Positions 22,531 through 36,000 of a stretch of 64,000 nt of DNA are shown in pieces. The stretch spans positions 13,686,326 to 13,750,325 of the forward strand of contig NC_063171.1 of assembly GCF_023159225.1 (NCBI RefSeq). Direction: 5' to 3'. Numbering within the stretch: the first letter of the stretch is position 1; every line of letters starts with the position of its first letter. Source of the stretch: Perognathus longimembris pacificus (taxonomy: Eukaryota > Chordata > Mammalia > Rodentia > Heteromyidae). The translations under genes were made by a program, and so were the position numbers. The notes under the pieces are model-generated. The model did no database searches and was not told the DNA's origin. It saw only the letters and a list, made by a program, of their open reading frames with translations.

Positions 22531-23095
22531 TAATTAATTAGTTAATTCATTAGAGATCTTATCATTCAACTTCTTATTGAAAGCAATTGTAGAAAAAGAA
22601 ATTGAAATCCTTTGTTTACCAAAAGTACCAAGTAACCTTGTAAACATAGTTCCACATATTGTTTTTCCCTAAAGAAGTGACTGGAAAGCTCTTTTGAATT
22701 ATTTATGCTAACCATCTGTTCCTTCGTTATCACTTCTTCCAGAACAGACAAATCTCATGGCCTTCAGATTTTAGCTACAACTACTTCTAGATGAACAGCT
22801 GTTTCCTTATCAAAAATCCATACTGAAGCTGTTTATCCTAAATTGGGGAATTTCATTATTATCTCTAGGGCTCTGCTAGAATTAATCTATTTAAACAGCT
22901 TTCTCCTTAAAAACAGGTGCTTAAGTGGCTTATCTAAATTCTATCATTTTGACAAGAAAAATCACAAGAAATGAATTGCACATTTTACTCCCGCAGGAAA
23001 AAAAATATATATAGGAGCTTTCTATTTAATTACTCTTCTATATAGAAACAATGCTTTGTTGCCAGCCTATGTCATTCTACCACCCACCACCAGAA
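22531..23095. other. Unique intron sequence
   Basis: Nothing recognised. Confidence 0.5.
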
Positions 23096-23195
23096 TCAGA
23101 TAGAAGAAAAGGGAAAGAAGGAGGAAGGGCAAGAGAAAAGGAGAAAGAGAAAGGGAGAGAGAATGGGGGTGGGCAAAAGAAAGACAGAGAAAGAC
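23096..23195. repeat. Purine-rich (GA)n-like low-complexity tract
   Basis: About 100 bases of almost pure A/G on the plus strand, in irregular units of AGAA, GGAA and GAGA. Confidence 0.85.
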
Positions 23196-23852
23196 AACTC
23201 AATCACAATCTAGACTGTTGTGACCCTAACTGGAATTTTATTATAGTTTATTAAAATATTTTTGGTCATTGTGTTTTCTAATCTTGCTTTACTAAATTCT
23301 CAAAATTTTAGTGGCTTCATACAACATGAATGTATCTTTCATATTTATCTGTGGCCAAGGATCTAAAACATTTTAGCGAGATAGTAACATTCATGGATAC
23401 TGTAGAGGAGGACTTGCCCTTCCTCTTCCAGCTGTGGTGATGTTGTGCATTCCTTATTTATAATGGTCACATCCCCTCAACTCCTTTATGCATTTGTCTC
23501 CATCAGCATTTTATTCATACTCTTCTTTTGCCTCCTTTGCATAGCATTAAATTTCTAATGGTATAATTAAAACTAATAATTCCTTATTATCAAAGAAAAA
23601 ATTGTATAGACAAGTTAAATAGGAAAGGGAGGTGTTATTCAAATATATTGAAGATGGAAAGAATTACCTCAGTCCTTTTTCTCAAAGATAGTATTTGTCT
23701 AAACAGTGGAATGAGATATTCTTGCAGGCCAGGTTACAGGAAGTTTATTTAATGTTACTGGACATTTGGTGTCTATTATCTGGTTCTTACCATAGAAAGA
23801 TTATTTACCTCCCCAAAAAACTGTGATTAATGAAGACAGATAATGGAGTGAG
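23196..23852. other. Unique intron sequence
   Basis: Nothing recognised. Confidence 0.5.
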
Positions 23853-23945
23853 GGGAGTGGGGCTGTGGTTCAAGTGGCAGAGCACTAGTCTTGAGCTGAA
23901 GATTTCAGGGACAGTACCCAGGCTGAGTTCCAACCCCATGACCAC
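23853..23945 (+). mobile_element. Geo right monomer
   Basis: 'ggggctgtggttcaagtggc', 'cactagtcttgagctgaaga', 'ggctgagttccaaccccatg'. No head is visible. Its A-rich tail runs directly into the long purine repeat. Confidence 0.85.
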
Positions 23946-24510
<565 letters not shown>

Positions 24511-24690
24511 AATTCAACCCATGATATGCACTTTGTAGCTTATGAAACGAAGACAACAGAGAGGTGGGTAGGTTGCAGATGGATGGGCAGAATGATGAAA
24601 GTGGTGATCGTGATCAGGATGCATTTTACTCATAAACTCACAGGTTGAATGTAACCTCTTTGTACAACTTAAAGATAATAAACATACAAG
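24511..24690. other. Short unique stretch
   Basis: It includes 'tgtaacctctttgtacaact', then 'aaagataataaacat', which resembles an L1 3' end (+), but is too short to be sure. Confidence 0.4.
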
Positions 24691-24703
24691 ATTTTTTTTC
24701 ATT

Positions 24704-24758
<55 letters not shown>

Positions 24759-24951
24759 TTTGCCAGTCCTGGGCCTTGGACTCAGGGCCTGAGCACTGTC
24801 CCTGGCTTCTGTTTGCTCAAGGCTAGCATCCTGCCACTTGAGCCACAGCACCACTTCTGGCCATTTTCTATATATGTGGTGCTGGGGAATCCAACCCAGG
24901 GCTTCATGTATAAGAGGCAAGCACTCTTGCCACTAGGCCGTATTTCCAGCC
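24691..24951 (-). mobile_element. IDL-Geo SINE with a 60-bp (TTTA)n tail
   Basis: Tail (TTTA)n at 24702-24762 on the plus strand, then the full reversed dimer 'gccagtcctgggccttggac' ... 'ggcaagcactcttgccacta' ... 'cgtatttccagc'. The short repeat TACAAG at 24685-24690 and 24952-24957 may be the target duplication. Confidence 0.93.
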
Positions 24952-24960
24952 TACAAGTTG

Positions 24961-24997
24961 TGTTTTTTTGTTTTTTTTTTTTGTTTTTTTTTTTAGG
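24961..24997. repeat. T-rich tract
   Basis: T runs broken by single G. No SINE or L1 sequence is clearly attached on its right side. Confidence 0.85.
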
Positions 24998-27039
24998 TGG
25001 GCTCATGTCCACCCAGGTAAAGGGAATTAAACAAACAAAGATATAAACTCTCTTTCTGTCTTGTTGCTTAAATGTGAAAAGAGCAACAAACCAGCCACTG
25101 AGAAAGACTATAAAATTTGGCAAGAGTTTTAGATCCCAGAGGTTTATATTTCAAAACTGATGATACATAATTTATACTTACAGGTTTTCTTATGTAAATG
25201 TGGTAAGGAATGTTTGGTCAAAATTTATTCAAGCTGAAGGGAATAGTTTTAGATTAAATATAGTTTGGGTAATTAAATTAATATTGATAGATTTAAGACT
25301 GATTATAATTGTGGCTCTTAAAACATACTGGTTACTTCATACTTTGGAAGAATGAAAATGTTGGACCATGAGTCTGTCTTTTTATCTATCATTAAACAGA
25401 AGTAGAAATTTTTCTACATCACCTCTTTTCACATAAAGCATACTATTTCTCAATTTACTTTTATTATCATTTTATATCTTAATCAATTCATTCATTTTCA
25501 CTCTCAAATTGATAGCTTTCTTTTAAAGAAAATATTAGGTCATAGTCTATCTCATTACTCATTACTTATTACTCAGTATACTCAACACTTACAGTAAGAA
25601 TAAAATGATTTAAAATTTTTAAACTATTTAAAAACAATTCACTTTAATAAGTATACTGTAAATATCCTTTATTAACTCTTTACTTTTTGTGTTGGTGTTA
25701 TAGATATTACTCTTTGAATGGCATAAACTCCCTAACAGAAATTGCAAGTAACATTTGGAAAATTAGAGCACACGATAAACATCTAAAGTAAATAATATAC
25801 AATTAATAGAGCAAAATAATCATGATTGTGGCATTTGAAATTCAACTGAGTCCGAGTTTTCTTAAATTGAAGAAAATCCAGCTTCTTAAACAGAATGTCT
25901 GAAACGAACATATACAATTTTGTATTTCATTTTCACTAGTTTACTTTTTCTTGTAGAAAATTGATTTCCATTTGTGTTTTGTCATTGTCTTCCCCTAAAA
26001 TCAATGTTTCCAAGGGTCTTACTATACTTCCAACAAAATTAAAAACTATCCATATTGAAAGTCTTCCTCTGGAAGACTTCATTATCAGAAATCTGCAGGC
26101 ACAACCCTAGTGGTGAGAGAAATCATTTTGCAAACTGGCATCCAATGACACAAATGTAAGTGGACAAAGGCTTTACATTTTCAATTGAATTTTGATTCTG
26201 GATCAGAGTTTTAATGTTACTTGTTTAAGTATCAGTCTTTTTGGAGTTTGTTAGTGATTCAGTACACTAACTAGTATTACACTGTTTTTAAAAGGAGGGT
26301 GAAAAATTGAGTGATGCTAATGCTATCATTTGAAAAGGAAAGTGGGTTGGCCAACTTAAGACATTTTTATTTTAAAGCCACTTGAAAATGTTTTAACACA
26401 CTAAAGCTGATATTTTTCAGCAAAAAGAACAAATGCTTCTTTGTTAAGGCATTTATATTTCCCTTATCTAAAGTTTTGATATTAGATTCGTTAGTACAAG
26501 CACTTGAGTACATATTTCTAGAACTCAGCTTCAGATTGCATCTGCAGGCACAGTGAACATAAATAAGTTAGGAAAAGTAAGTGAATTTGAGTAATAAAAA
26601 TTGTGTTTGATCCTTAAATTTAATAAACATTAAAGAGACAATTTCATATAATATTGTAATTACATGATACCTATTAATAATGTTACTATCCCTAAGAGCT
26701 CCACAGTCTTGTTATCACATTCTAAACAGTATCAACTCTATGCAGTTTCAAATATCAATGATAACATGTGATATCATTATTTATGTGCCTGGTTTATTTT
26801 ATTTAATGTTTCTCATGTCACCTATGCCTTTACAAACATAATAACCATGTCAGATGATGCTTATGTCAATTAACTAGATTAACCTATAGCACCTACAAGT
26901 GTTTTAGGCATATGTTGAGCTGAATATACACAGCACATACAATTTTCTTTAAAAATTTGTATATAACTTATTTACATATATTTACAATTTATTTTATAAT
27001 AAATTAATATGGTTGAAACCCATATTGTTTTATATTATC
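24998..27039. other. Unique intron sequence, nothing recognised
   Basis: About 2 kb, AT-rich, repeat-poor. Confidence 0.6.
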
Positions 27040-27453
27040 AGAAAAATGAGTGAATACGAGAAAAAATAATGAGAACCTGAGGAAACGGAAATGTATATTA
27101 TGTTCATGGATCAGGATCATTAATACTCTTCAAATGAATGTGTCATCCAAAGTGAACTTTAGATTCACTGTAATCTTCACATGACACAATAGCCAAACAC
27201 CAATGACTACAACAATAAAACCGAAGTAACCAAAACAAACAGAAAAAGTTGGAAGTATGACGCAACCCGACCTCAAAATTCACAATTCTCTCATAACCCA
27301 AACAGCACTATACAAAAGTAAAAATAGACCATTAAAAAAATGGGAAGGGATAGAGAGGCTATTTACAGCACCACATATTTGCAGCCCACTATTCTTAGAG
27401 AAATAATACTAACAGCCAGTGTATAAAAGACAATTTCTTCCTTAAGTATTCTT

Positions 27454-27666
27454 TTTTTTTTTTTTTTTTTTTGGCCAGTCCTGGGCCTTGGACTCAGGGC
27501 CTGAGCACTGTCCCTGGCTTCTTCCCGCTCAAGGCTAGCACTCTGCCACTTGAGCCACAGCGCCGCTTCTGGCCGTTTTCTGTATATGTGGTGCTGGGGA
27601 ATCGAACCTAGGGCCTCGTGTATACGAGGCAGGCACTCTTGCCACTAGGCTATATCCCCAGCCCCG
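27454..27666 (-). mobile_element. IDL-Geo SINE, young-looking, inside the ancient L1
   Basis: T-run tail, then a full reversed dimer ending 'ctatatccccagccccg'. An exact 15-bp duplication TCCTTAAGTATTCTT flanks it (27439-27453, 27667-27681). Several CpG sites are kept, which supports a recent insertion. Confidence 0.96.
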
Positions 27667-28519
27667 TCCTTAAGTATTCTTGAGTAAAAAGTATATGCAC
27701 ATGTGAATGAATGAAATTAAAACAAGAGCTAAAACAATCATAAATCAATTCAAAGTGGATTAAAAACTTAACTCAAAGACTACTAATACCTAAATGAGTA
27801 AAATAAAAAGAAATATTCAGTGACATTGCTCTGGAAAAAAATCTTTTTGACTAAAATCCAAGGTCCTTACAATGAAAACAAAAGTAGAGAAATGGAATTC
27901 CATTTAATTAAACATTTTTGTAAAGTGAAATAATTAGAGAATGAAAGGATAATTTATAAATAGAAGATGTATTAGAAAAGTACATATATGTTAAGCAATT
28001 AATATAAAAAATTGTAAGCAAATGACACATCAAGAACTAAACAAAATGAGTAAAGTAGCTTAATAGCCATTTCTAAATAAGACAGAAGACACAGAAGTGT
28101 CATCAAGCACAAATAAAAGTGGCTAATATCTCTAAATATCAGAACAGTATAAACTGAAAATATAAGAAGATATAATATCATATATATGTATGTTTAAATG
28201 GATTTACCTTTTTAAAAAGTAAAGAAAAAGGATACAGGGAGTATTGGTGAGGATGCTTTTCAAAAATAATGATTTCCTTAACAATAGATATTTTACCGAA
28301 CATTAAAAAATTGCTGTATATTTTATCAATGCCACTATTGGATATGTATAAAGAAAATGAAACTATGTTAAACAGTCTGAATTCTCATGTTCATTCCAAC
28401 TTCATTCGTAGTAATGAAGATGCAAAAGAAACCCAAGTGTCCAGGAGAACATGGATACATGGATGGATATCATGAATGTTTACGCATTAAGAAAATAATC
28501 TTCAACCAAGTGAAGCACT

Positions 28520-28731
28520 TTATTTATTTTGTTTATCTATTTAGCTAGTCCTGGGTCTTGAACTCAGGGGCTGGGCACTGTCCCTGAGCTTCATTTGCTT
28601 AAGGCTAGCCCTCTACCACTTGAGCCACAGCACTGCTTCTGTGTTTCCCTGTTTATGTGGTACTGCGGAATCAAACACAGGGCTTCATGCATGGTAGGCA
28701 AGCACTCTACCACTAAGCCACATTCCCAACC
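28520..28731 (-). mobile_element. IDL-Geo SINE, older, inside the ancient L1
   Basis: Reversed dimer 'agtcctgggtcttgaactca' ... 'ccacttgagccacagcactg' ... 'gcaagcactctaccactaag'. Diverged, with no clean target duplication. Confidence 0.9.
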
Positions 28732-28811
28732 TTCACAAAAGTACTTGTAGTGGTAGTAAGGATATGGACCTAGAACTAACTATGACAGCTGAAATAAAAC
28801 AGACCGAAAGA

Positions 28812-28847
28812 AAATGTTGCATCCTCTTAAAATGTTGCATCCTCTTA
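28812..28847. repeat. 18-bp tandem duplication
   Basis: 'aaatgttgcatcctctta' occurs twice, head to tail, within the L1 remnant (28812-28829, 28830-28847). Confidence 0.95.
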
Positions 28848-28900
28848 TGTGTGGAACCCTCCAAAATTGATCTGAGATGTAACATAGCAATGAAATTACT

Positions 28901-30179
28901 TATAGGGTGTTTGGGCTCTTGAAATGTGATTTGCGAGGTTGAACAAAAGTCTAGTTAAGGAAAAAGAAATTCAATTAGATGTGAAAAACACATTGAATGA
29001 TTCATTGCCCAACAAGGTGACATAAGCTGATAATATATTTGATTTTCAACAAATGCTATAAGGATATTCCTACTATAAAATGTGAGGCAAATGATGCAGG
29101 TATTATTTAGCTCTGTTTCATAATTAGACAATACAATTCAAGTTATCATTCTATGCACAGTGTATGAATGCAATGTTGTCTATTACCACTATAATAAAAG
29201 ATGTACCAAATGAATAACTAAAACTGAAAACAAAAACTGGACAGACATTTTGAAAAGTATTTGACTTAAGAATGTTGAAATGTTTTTCTTCAGATTATCA
29301 CTGAAACTCCACTTCAGGCACATTATTTAATACTGGATAATTATCTGCAATAGAATCTGATTTATTTGTGATATGATTTATCCAGAGATGTTGTTCAAAA
29401 GTTCAAAGCACTGATTCCCTCTCACAGTATCTTAACCAAAAGGATATGCTTTTTACCATTGCCCTTTCTCAATGACCACGTCCGAATTAAAATAAATTAC
29501 ATTTCTAACGTAATACAACATTCTGCCTAGGCAGAATTATTACGTAGGCCAATTTTAATCAACTATTTTATTTTTGGAAATGTAAGGTGCTGGAGATTGA
29601 AAAATAATAGATTTGTGTTTTAAAGAGTTTTCAGAGAGAACAGACACTGCAGAAGTACAGAGAAGGAATGTTTACGATTACTGACTTGCCCCATGGCTTC
29701 CACATTTATCCTCTTCCTGTATGATCTTTATCATAGCATTTAAACTCACAACATATTTGTTTCCTAAGTCTAGGACAATCATAAATGTTCCACAACTGTA
29801 TTTGTGATCATATTACTTTAAAATGTCTTTATAGTCTCAATGTACATATACATGTTACAATATCTGATATCCTAATCAAATAATTGAATTGCCTGCTTGT
29901 TCTTTTACAGCTGCACTTGTAAAACTAAACATTTACTAATAGTATTAGAGTTCAACAAATATAGTTAAAGAAAATAAATATAATAATAAATGTAGGAAAC
30001 ACTGATTTGGGGAGCATTTCTAAAATTGTGCATTTTAATAATCTCTATTTATGAAAGCTTAGACTCAAGTGGGCAGCTTCTTGTACAAATTCAACTTTAT
30101 ATTTACACACTATATACACACAGAATTGTGTATCATTTAAATTCATAAATATGGATTTGTGATAATTTGTAAAAACCCT
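28901..30179. other. Unique intron sequence, nothing recognised
   Basis: About 1.3 kb AT-rich. Confidence 0.55.
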
Positions 30180-30293
30180 GATGGTCTTTAGTTTTCTTAT
30201 TTTTTGACAATGAGCAAGTTGATATCTATGAGGTGATATCTCACTGTGATTTTAATTTGTATTATCTTCATCAGTAATATTGAATCTTTTTGT

Positions 30294-30478
30294 CTGTTGC
30301 TCATGGCTTATGCCTATAATCCTAACTAATTAGGGGTTAAGGTCATAGAATAGTGTTTTAGAGACAACCCTAGCAGATAAATCCATGAAATTCTTATGCC
30401 TATTAACTAGCAAAAAGAACAAGACTGGAGAAACTGTGAAGCTGATTTGAAGTCACCAGAATTGACAATTTTAATTAT
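30294..30478 (+). mobile_element. 7SL-Geo SINE, old
   Basis: Head 'gctcatggcttatgcctata', linker 'aaatccatgaaattcttatg', remains of the Geo half ('ctggagaaactgtgaagct'). Confidence 0.65.
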
Positions 30479-30479
30479 T

Positions 30480-30592
30480 GTTTATTCCTTCTCTTTTCTT
30501 TCTTTTGTCTAAGAACTGGACTAAGCCTCTGATGCTTGCTTTTGCTTATTGGCTAGCACTCTGCCACCTGAGATAAATCCCCAAATTTTTCA
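30480..30592 (-). mobile_element. Geo-type SINE fragment
   Basis: 'attggctagcactctgccac' followed by 'ctgagataaatccccaa' is reversed SINE text. Diverged. Confidence 0.55.
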
Positions 30593-31784
30593 GCAATTAA
30601 ATTACACTGATTGATCATTTGCAATACTTAAGGAAAACAAAAAACTCTTCTCAAATTTTTAGTTCATTTTCTACAAGGGTATTAACTTATAAACATTCAA
30701 TTATGTAATTTTCCACTATAATTCAGATATTAGCTCTTCATTAGATTGATGATTTCCCAAAAATGTTCTCCCATTCCATAAATTGTCTTTCTGCCATATT
30801 TTTCAAATTCCATAAATTGCCATATTCTGTTGAATATGTTGTCAATATTTTTGTTTTGTTTTATATAGCCTTGGTTTTAATAATAATTACCATTGCTATT
30901 ATTGCCACATATATGAAAATGTTCAATATTTATATTGTTATTTGTGTTATTAAGATTTTGTTCCTATGGTTTTATCTTGGAATCTTGTGGTTTTATGTCC
31001 TAGATTTATGTCTTTACTGACTTTTGAGTAGATTTTTGCACATGATTTAAACTAAGGTCTGGTATTAGTTCATGTATGTATGTCCAGATTTCCTAGGCTG
31101 AATAAATCATTTCCTCCTTCTATATTCTTGACTAGCCCTCTGCATATTTGTTATAGACTTATATTATTATTGCTGGAGCATTCCCTATTGTTCCATTGCT
31201 CTATATGTTGACAAGGATAAGAAGAAGTTGGAATCATCTCAAAATGTTAATGAAAGTGCAAATGATGCAACTGGTACATAAAACAATATGACAGTTCTGA
31301 AAAATAATAGAGTAGATTTTCCATAGAATGCAACAATCTTACTTCTGGTTACATATATAAAATAATTGAAATCAGAATCTTTAAGAGATATTAGTATTCT
31401 TCTGTCTGCTAAAGTTCTTTTACAAATGAACGTGGGTGGAGATAATGTCCACAATTAGATACATGGACAAAAACAGCATTTTATATAGACACAATAGGAT
31501 ACCGATCTTGAATCATATTTCTTTGATATCATTTGCATAATATATTCAAGTTGACAGTAAATAGATGAAAAGTGGAGAGCTAGTTGTGGTTTGTTGGGGA
31601 CAGAAACAAAGATTGAAATCAATAAAAGTCATGTAGCTGTGATTGTGCATGTAGTATAAAAGTTCTGAATCTTGATTGCAGTACTAATTATTAATTTATA
31701 TGCCCTGAAAAATAAGCGATACAATATACACATTAGTAAGAGTCACAGTAGATTTTCTGTGCACTATTTTTGTAATTTCCTGAG

Positions 31785-32275
31785 AATATTTATTATTTTT
31801 TTCTTGTTTATTGTCAAAGTGATATACAGAGATGTTACAGTTTCATATGTTAGACCTTGGGTACATTTCTTGTACTGCTGTTACCTCTTCCCTCATTACC
31901 CCCTTTCACCTCCCCTTTTCCCTCTCCCCCCATGAGTTGTTCAGATGGTTTACACCAAATGGTTTTTCAGGTATTGTTTTGGAGTCGTTTGTCTTTTTAT
32001 CCTTTGTCTCTTGATTTTGATATTCCCCTTCACTTCTCTAGGCTAGTCACAGCAGAGGATCACAAGAGCCTAATAGCTACGCCCTGCATAAGATGATGCT
32101 AAGTGAAATGAACTCCACTGTTATATCACTGTTGTAATTACATTCAACATGCCATGTAAAACCATACCTTCTATTGTTGATGATCTCTTGTATCCCCTTC
32201 CTGTGGTTGTACCCACACTATCACTGTATCTCATCTGAGTACACTGGATACTGTATGTACTGGTATTTTTTAAAT
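31785..32275 (-). mobile_element. L1 3' end with 5' inversion
   Basis: 31785-32036 is reversed L1 3' end ('gtcaaagtgatatacagaga', pyrimidine tract, 'gagttgttcagatggtttac'). At about 32037 the sequence switches to forward L1 3'UTR ('ggctagtcacagcagaggat', 'gcataagatgatgctaagtg', 'ggttgtacccacactatcac'). For a minus-strand L1 the right end is its 5' end, so this is a 5' inversion. The several small frames here are artefacts. Confidence 0.87.
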
Positions 32276-33051
32276 ATGTTAAACAAAAGCAACTTAGCCC
32301 TGAACAAAAATACGATAAATAATTTACATAATAATAAAATCATCCTGACTTTTGAAGAACTTACAAAGTCAATTGGAGTTTGATATATTCAGTATTGTAA
32401 AATAGTTATAAATGATTTATTATGCTATTTTAATGTATTTTAATATATTTTTGTTATCAAACTGAATTACAGAGAGGTTACAGTTTCATACATTAGGCAT
32501 TGGATACAGTTCTTGTACTGGAACCTTGTCCTCCCTCATTCCTCCCTTCACCCTCCCTCTTTCCCTTCCCCCTCCCCCCCACGAGATGTTGAGTTGTTCA
32601 GTTCATTTTCATCATGCAGTTTGTAAGAATTGCTTTTGTAATTGTTTGTCTTTGTTTTACAATGTGTCTCTCGATTTTGGTATTCCCTTCCAATTTCCTG
32701 GTTCTAATGCCAGTATACTTGGTTTCCAATATACTCACATAAGATACAGAGATAGTGTAGATACAACCACAGGAAGGTGATACAGGAATATCATCAATAA
32801 CAGAGGCTACAGTTACATATGGCACGCTGAAAGTAGCTACAACTGTGATATAACAATCGTTTCCATAACATGGAGTTCATTTCCATTAGCATTATCTTAT
32901 GTGTTCATAAGGGTAGAGCTATTGGGCTCCTGTAGTCCTCTGCTGTGACTTGCCTAAACCTGTGCTAATTATTCCCAAAAAGGGAGACCATAGAGTCCAT
33001 ATTTCTTTGGGTTTGGTTCACTTCACTTAGTATAACTTTTTCCAAGTCCTT

Positions 33052-36000
33052 CTATTTCCTTACCAATGGGGCAATGTCATTCTTTCTGATAGAGGCATAA
33101 AATTCCATTGTGTATATGTACCACATTTTCCTGATCCAGTCATCTACTGAGGTGCATCTGGGTTGGTTCCAGATTCTAGCTATGACAAATTGTGCTGCGA
33201 TGAACATTGTTGTGCTGGTGGCCTTACTGTGATTATCTTTGTGGTCTTTTGGATAGATACCCAAAAGTGGGGCTGCTGGGTTATAGGGGAGTTCTATGTT
33301 AAGCCTTCTGAGGAATCTCCATACCGCTTGCCAGAGTGGCTGAACCATTTTACAACAATGAAGTAGGGTTCCCTTTTGGCCACATCCCCTCCAACAGTTG
33401 TTATTGTTAGTTTTCTTGATATAGGACATACTTACTGGGGTGAGATGGAATCTCAATGTTGTTTTGATTTGCATTTCTTTTATGGCCAGTGATGTTGAGC
33501 ACTTTTTCATATGCCTCTTGGCCATTGTCATTTCCTCATCAGAGAAGTCTCTTTTTAAGTCTCTAGCCCTCTTGATGAGTGGGCTATTAGTTCTTTGCGG
33601 TTTTGTTTTGGTTGGAGGTAATTTTTTTAGTTCTGCATATATTTTATATATGAGACCTTTGTCTGTTGAATGGCTGGAAAAGATCTTCTCCCAATCTGTG
33701 GGCTTTCTGGTTATCTTGTGAGCTATGTCCTTTGCCCTGCAGAAGCTCTGTAGTTTGATGTAGTCCCATTTGTCCAACCTTTCTTTGATTGGTAGCCTTT
33801 CTGGGTCTTTGCTGAGGACTGTCCAGTGCCAAGGAGCCCAAGTGTTTCTCCTACTCCTTCCTTTAGTGTTTTCAGGGTGTCTGTTTTGATTTCGAGATTT
33901 TTGATCCATTTGGAATTGATTTTGGTGCAGGGTGATATATAAGGATCTAGTTTTAGTTTGTTGCAGGTGTTGAACCAGTTTTGCCAGCACCATTTGTCGA
34001 AGAGGCTATCTTTCTTCCAGACTATAGTTTTAGCTCCTTTATCAAAGATTAAGTAGGCGTAGTTCTGTGGGTTCATTTCTGGGTCTTCAGTTCTGACCCA
34101 TTGGTCTTCAGGCCTGTTTCAGTGCCAATAACAAGCTGTTTTTATTACTATAACTTTATAATACAGCTTGAAGTTGGGTATTGTAATTCCTCCAGCACCG
34201 TTCTTTCTGCTTAGGATTCTTTTTGCTATTCTAGATCTTTTATTATTCCTTATGAATTTCAGGATCACTTCTATATTTTATTAAAAAAATGGTGTTGGGA
34301 TATTGATGGGTATGGCATTGAATTTGTAGATCGCCTTTGGCAATATTGCTATTTTGATTATATTAATCCTCCCCATCCAGAATCATGGGAGGTTTTTCCA
34401 TTTCCTTAGTTCTGATTTAATTTCATTTTACATGTTTTTAAAGTTCTCATGGTAGAGGTCTTTCACTTCTTTGGTTAAGGTTATTCGTAGGTATTTTATG
34501 TTTTGGGGGGCCCATTGCAAAAGGAGTTGCTTTCCTGATATCAGCCTCGGTCTTCGGGTCGTTAGCATAGAGAAAGGCCGTTGATTTTTTAGGGTTTATT
34601 TTATATTCTGCCACTTTGCCAAAGTTTTGAATCAGCTCTATAGCTTGGGGGAAGAGTCTATGCGGTTCTTTAGGTATAGGATCATGTCATCTGCAAAGAG
34701 AGAAAGTTTAACTTCATCTTTTCCTATTTTGATCCCCTTTATATTTTCTTTTTGCCTAATTGCTCTGGCTAGGAATTCTAGTACTATGTTGAAGAGCAGG
34801 GGAGAGAGTGGACATCCCTGCCTTGTTCCTGATTTTAAAGGGAATGGCTTTAGTTTTTCACCATTAAGTGTTATGCTTGCTGTTGGTTTGTCATAAACTG
34901 CCATGATTATATTCAGGAATGTCCCATGGAATCCCACTTTTTCCAGGGCTTTTAGCATAAATGGGTGCTGGATTTTATCAAACACTTTCTCCGCTTTGAG
35001 TGATATAACCATGTGGTTCTTTACCTTGCTCCTGTTGATGTGGTGGATTACATTAATTGACTTGCATATATTGAACCAACTTTGCATCCCTGGGATGAAT
35101 CCACTTTGATTGTGATGTATGATTTTTTTGATGACCTGTTGAAGTTGATTGGCCAGAATTTTGTTAAGAATGTTTAAGTCTATATTCATCAGGGAAATCT
35201 GTCTATAGTCCCTTTTCTGTGATACATCCCTGCCTGGTTTTGGGATGAGGGCTATAGTGGCTTCATAGAATGTGTCTGGTAGTGAACGTTCTCTTTCAAT
35301 TTCAGTGAAGAGTTTGAGAATTATTGATGCGAGTTCTGTTTTGAAGGACTTATAGAATTCTGCTGTGAATTCGTCTGGACCAGGGTTTTTCTTGGATGGG
35401 AGATAACTTATTGCCTTTTCTATTTCAATACTGGATATGGGTCTGTTTAGAAGGTTTAAGACTTCATGGTTGAGTTTGGGGATATGAATTTTTTCTAGGA
35501 AATCATCCATTTCTTCCAAGTTCTCCATTTGTTGGCATAAAGGTTTGCAAAATAGTCCCTTATTATTTTCTGAATTTTGATTTTTTCTGTGCTGATGTTA
35601 CCTGTTTCATCTCTTATATTGTTTATTTGAGTGTGCTGCCTTTGTTTTTTGGTCAGGTTTGCTAGGGGTCTGCCTATCTTATTGATTGTTTTCAAAGAAC
35701 CAACTCTGTTTTGTTGATTCTTTTTATGGTTTTTTTCGTCTTTAATTCATTTAATTCTGATTTGATTTTAATTATTTGCTTCTGTCTATTGACTTGGGGT
35801 TTGGCTTGATGTTCTCTTTCAAGGAAATTAAGGTGCTTCCTTAAATTATTGAGTTGCTGTTTCTCCAGTTTGTTGGTGTATGCATTCAGAGATATAAATT
35901 TTCTCCTGAGTACTGTCTTTTCTGTGCCCCAGAGGAGCTGATACTTTTTGTCCTCATTTTGGTTGAGATCCATAAACCTTTGAATTTCCAATTTAATTTC

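Larger units (their letters stand above)
27040..28900 (+). mobile_element. Ancient L1 ORF2 3' half, interrupted by two SINEs
   Basis: The diverged text keeps the order of mammalian L1 ORF2: 'ttcatggatcaggatcatta', 'tttagattcactgtaatc', 'aagtggattaaaaacttaac', 'atctttttgactaaaatcc', 'gccactattggatatgtata', 'acccaagtgtccaggagaac', and the end-of-L1 text 'catcctcttatgtgtggaac'. Stops and gaps are everywhere. It is much older than the rodent L1 copies nearby. Boundaries are approximate. Confidence 0.8.
30180..31650 (+). mobile_element. Ancient L1 with 5' inversion
   Basis: 30180-31205 reads the reverse complement of old L1 ORF2 text ('aggtgatatctcactgtgat', 'atgttctcccattccataaa', 'cctattgttccattgctcta'). 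From about 31208 it runs forward from just downstream of the same ORF2 region ('gacaaggataagaagaagtt', 'tgatgcaactggtacataaa', 'agagatattagtattcttct'). An inverted block followed by a forward 3' part is the twin-priming arrangement. Two SINE remnants lie inside. No frame survives; the 85-codon frame at 30763-31020 is antisense L1 sequence. Confidence 0.72.

Noticed and set aside
34627..34896. Plus-strand frames across the large L1 (also 33440-33721 and 36994-37419)
   Set aside because: They are antisense shadows of L1 ORF1/ORF2, with no independent family resemblance.
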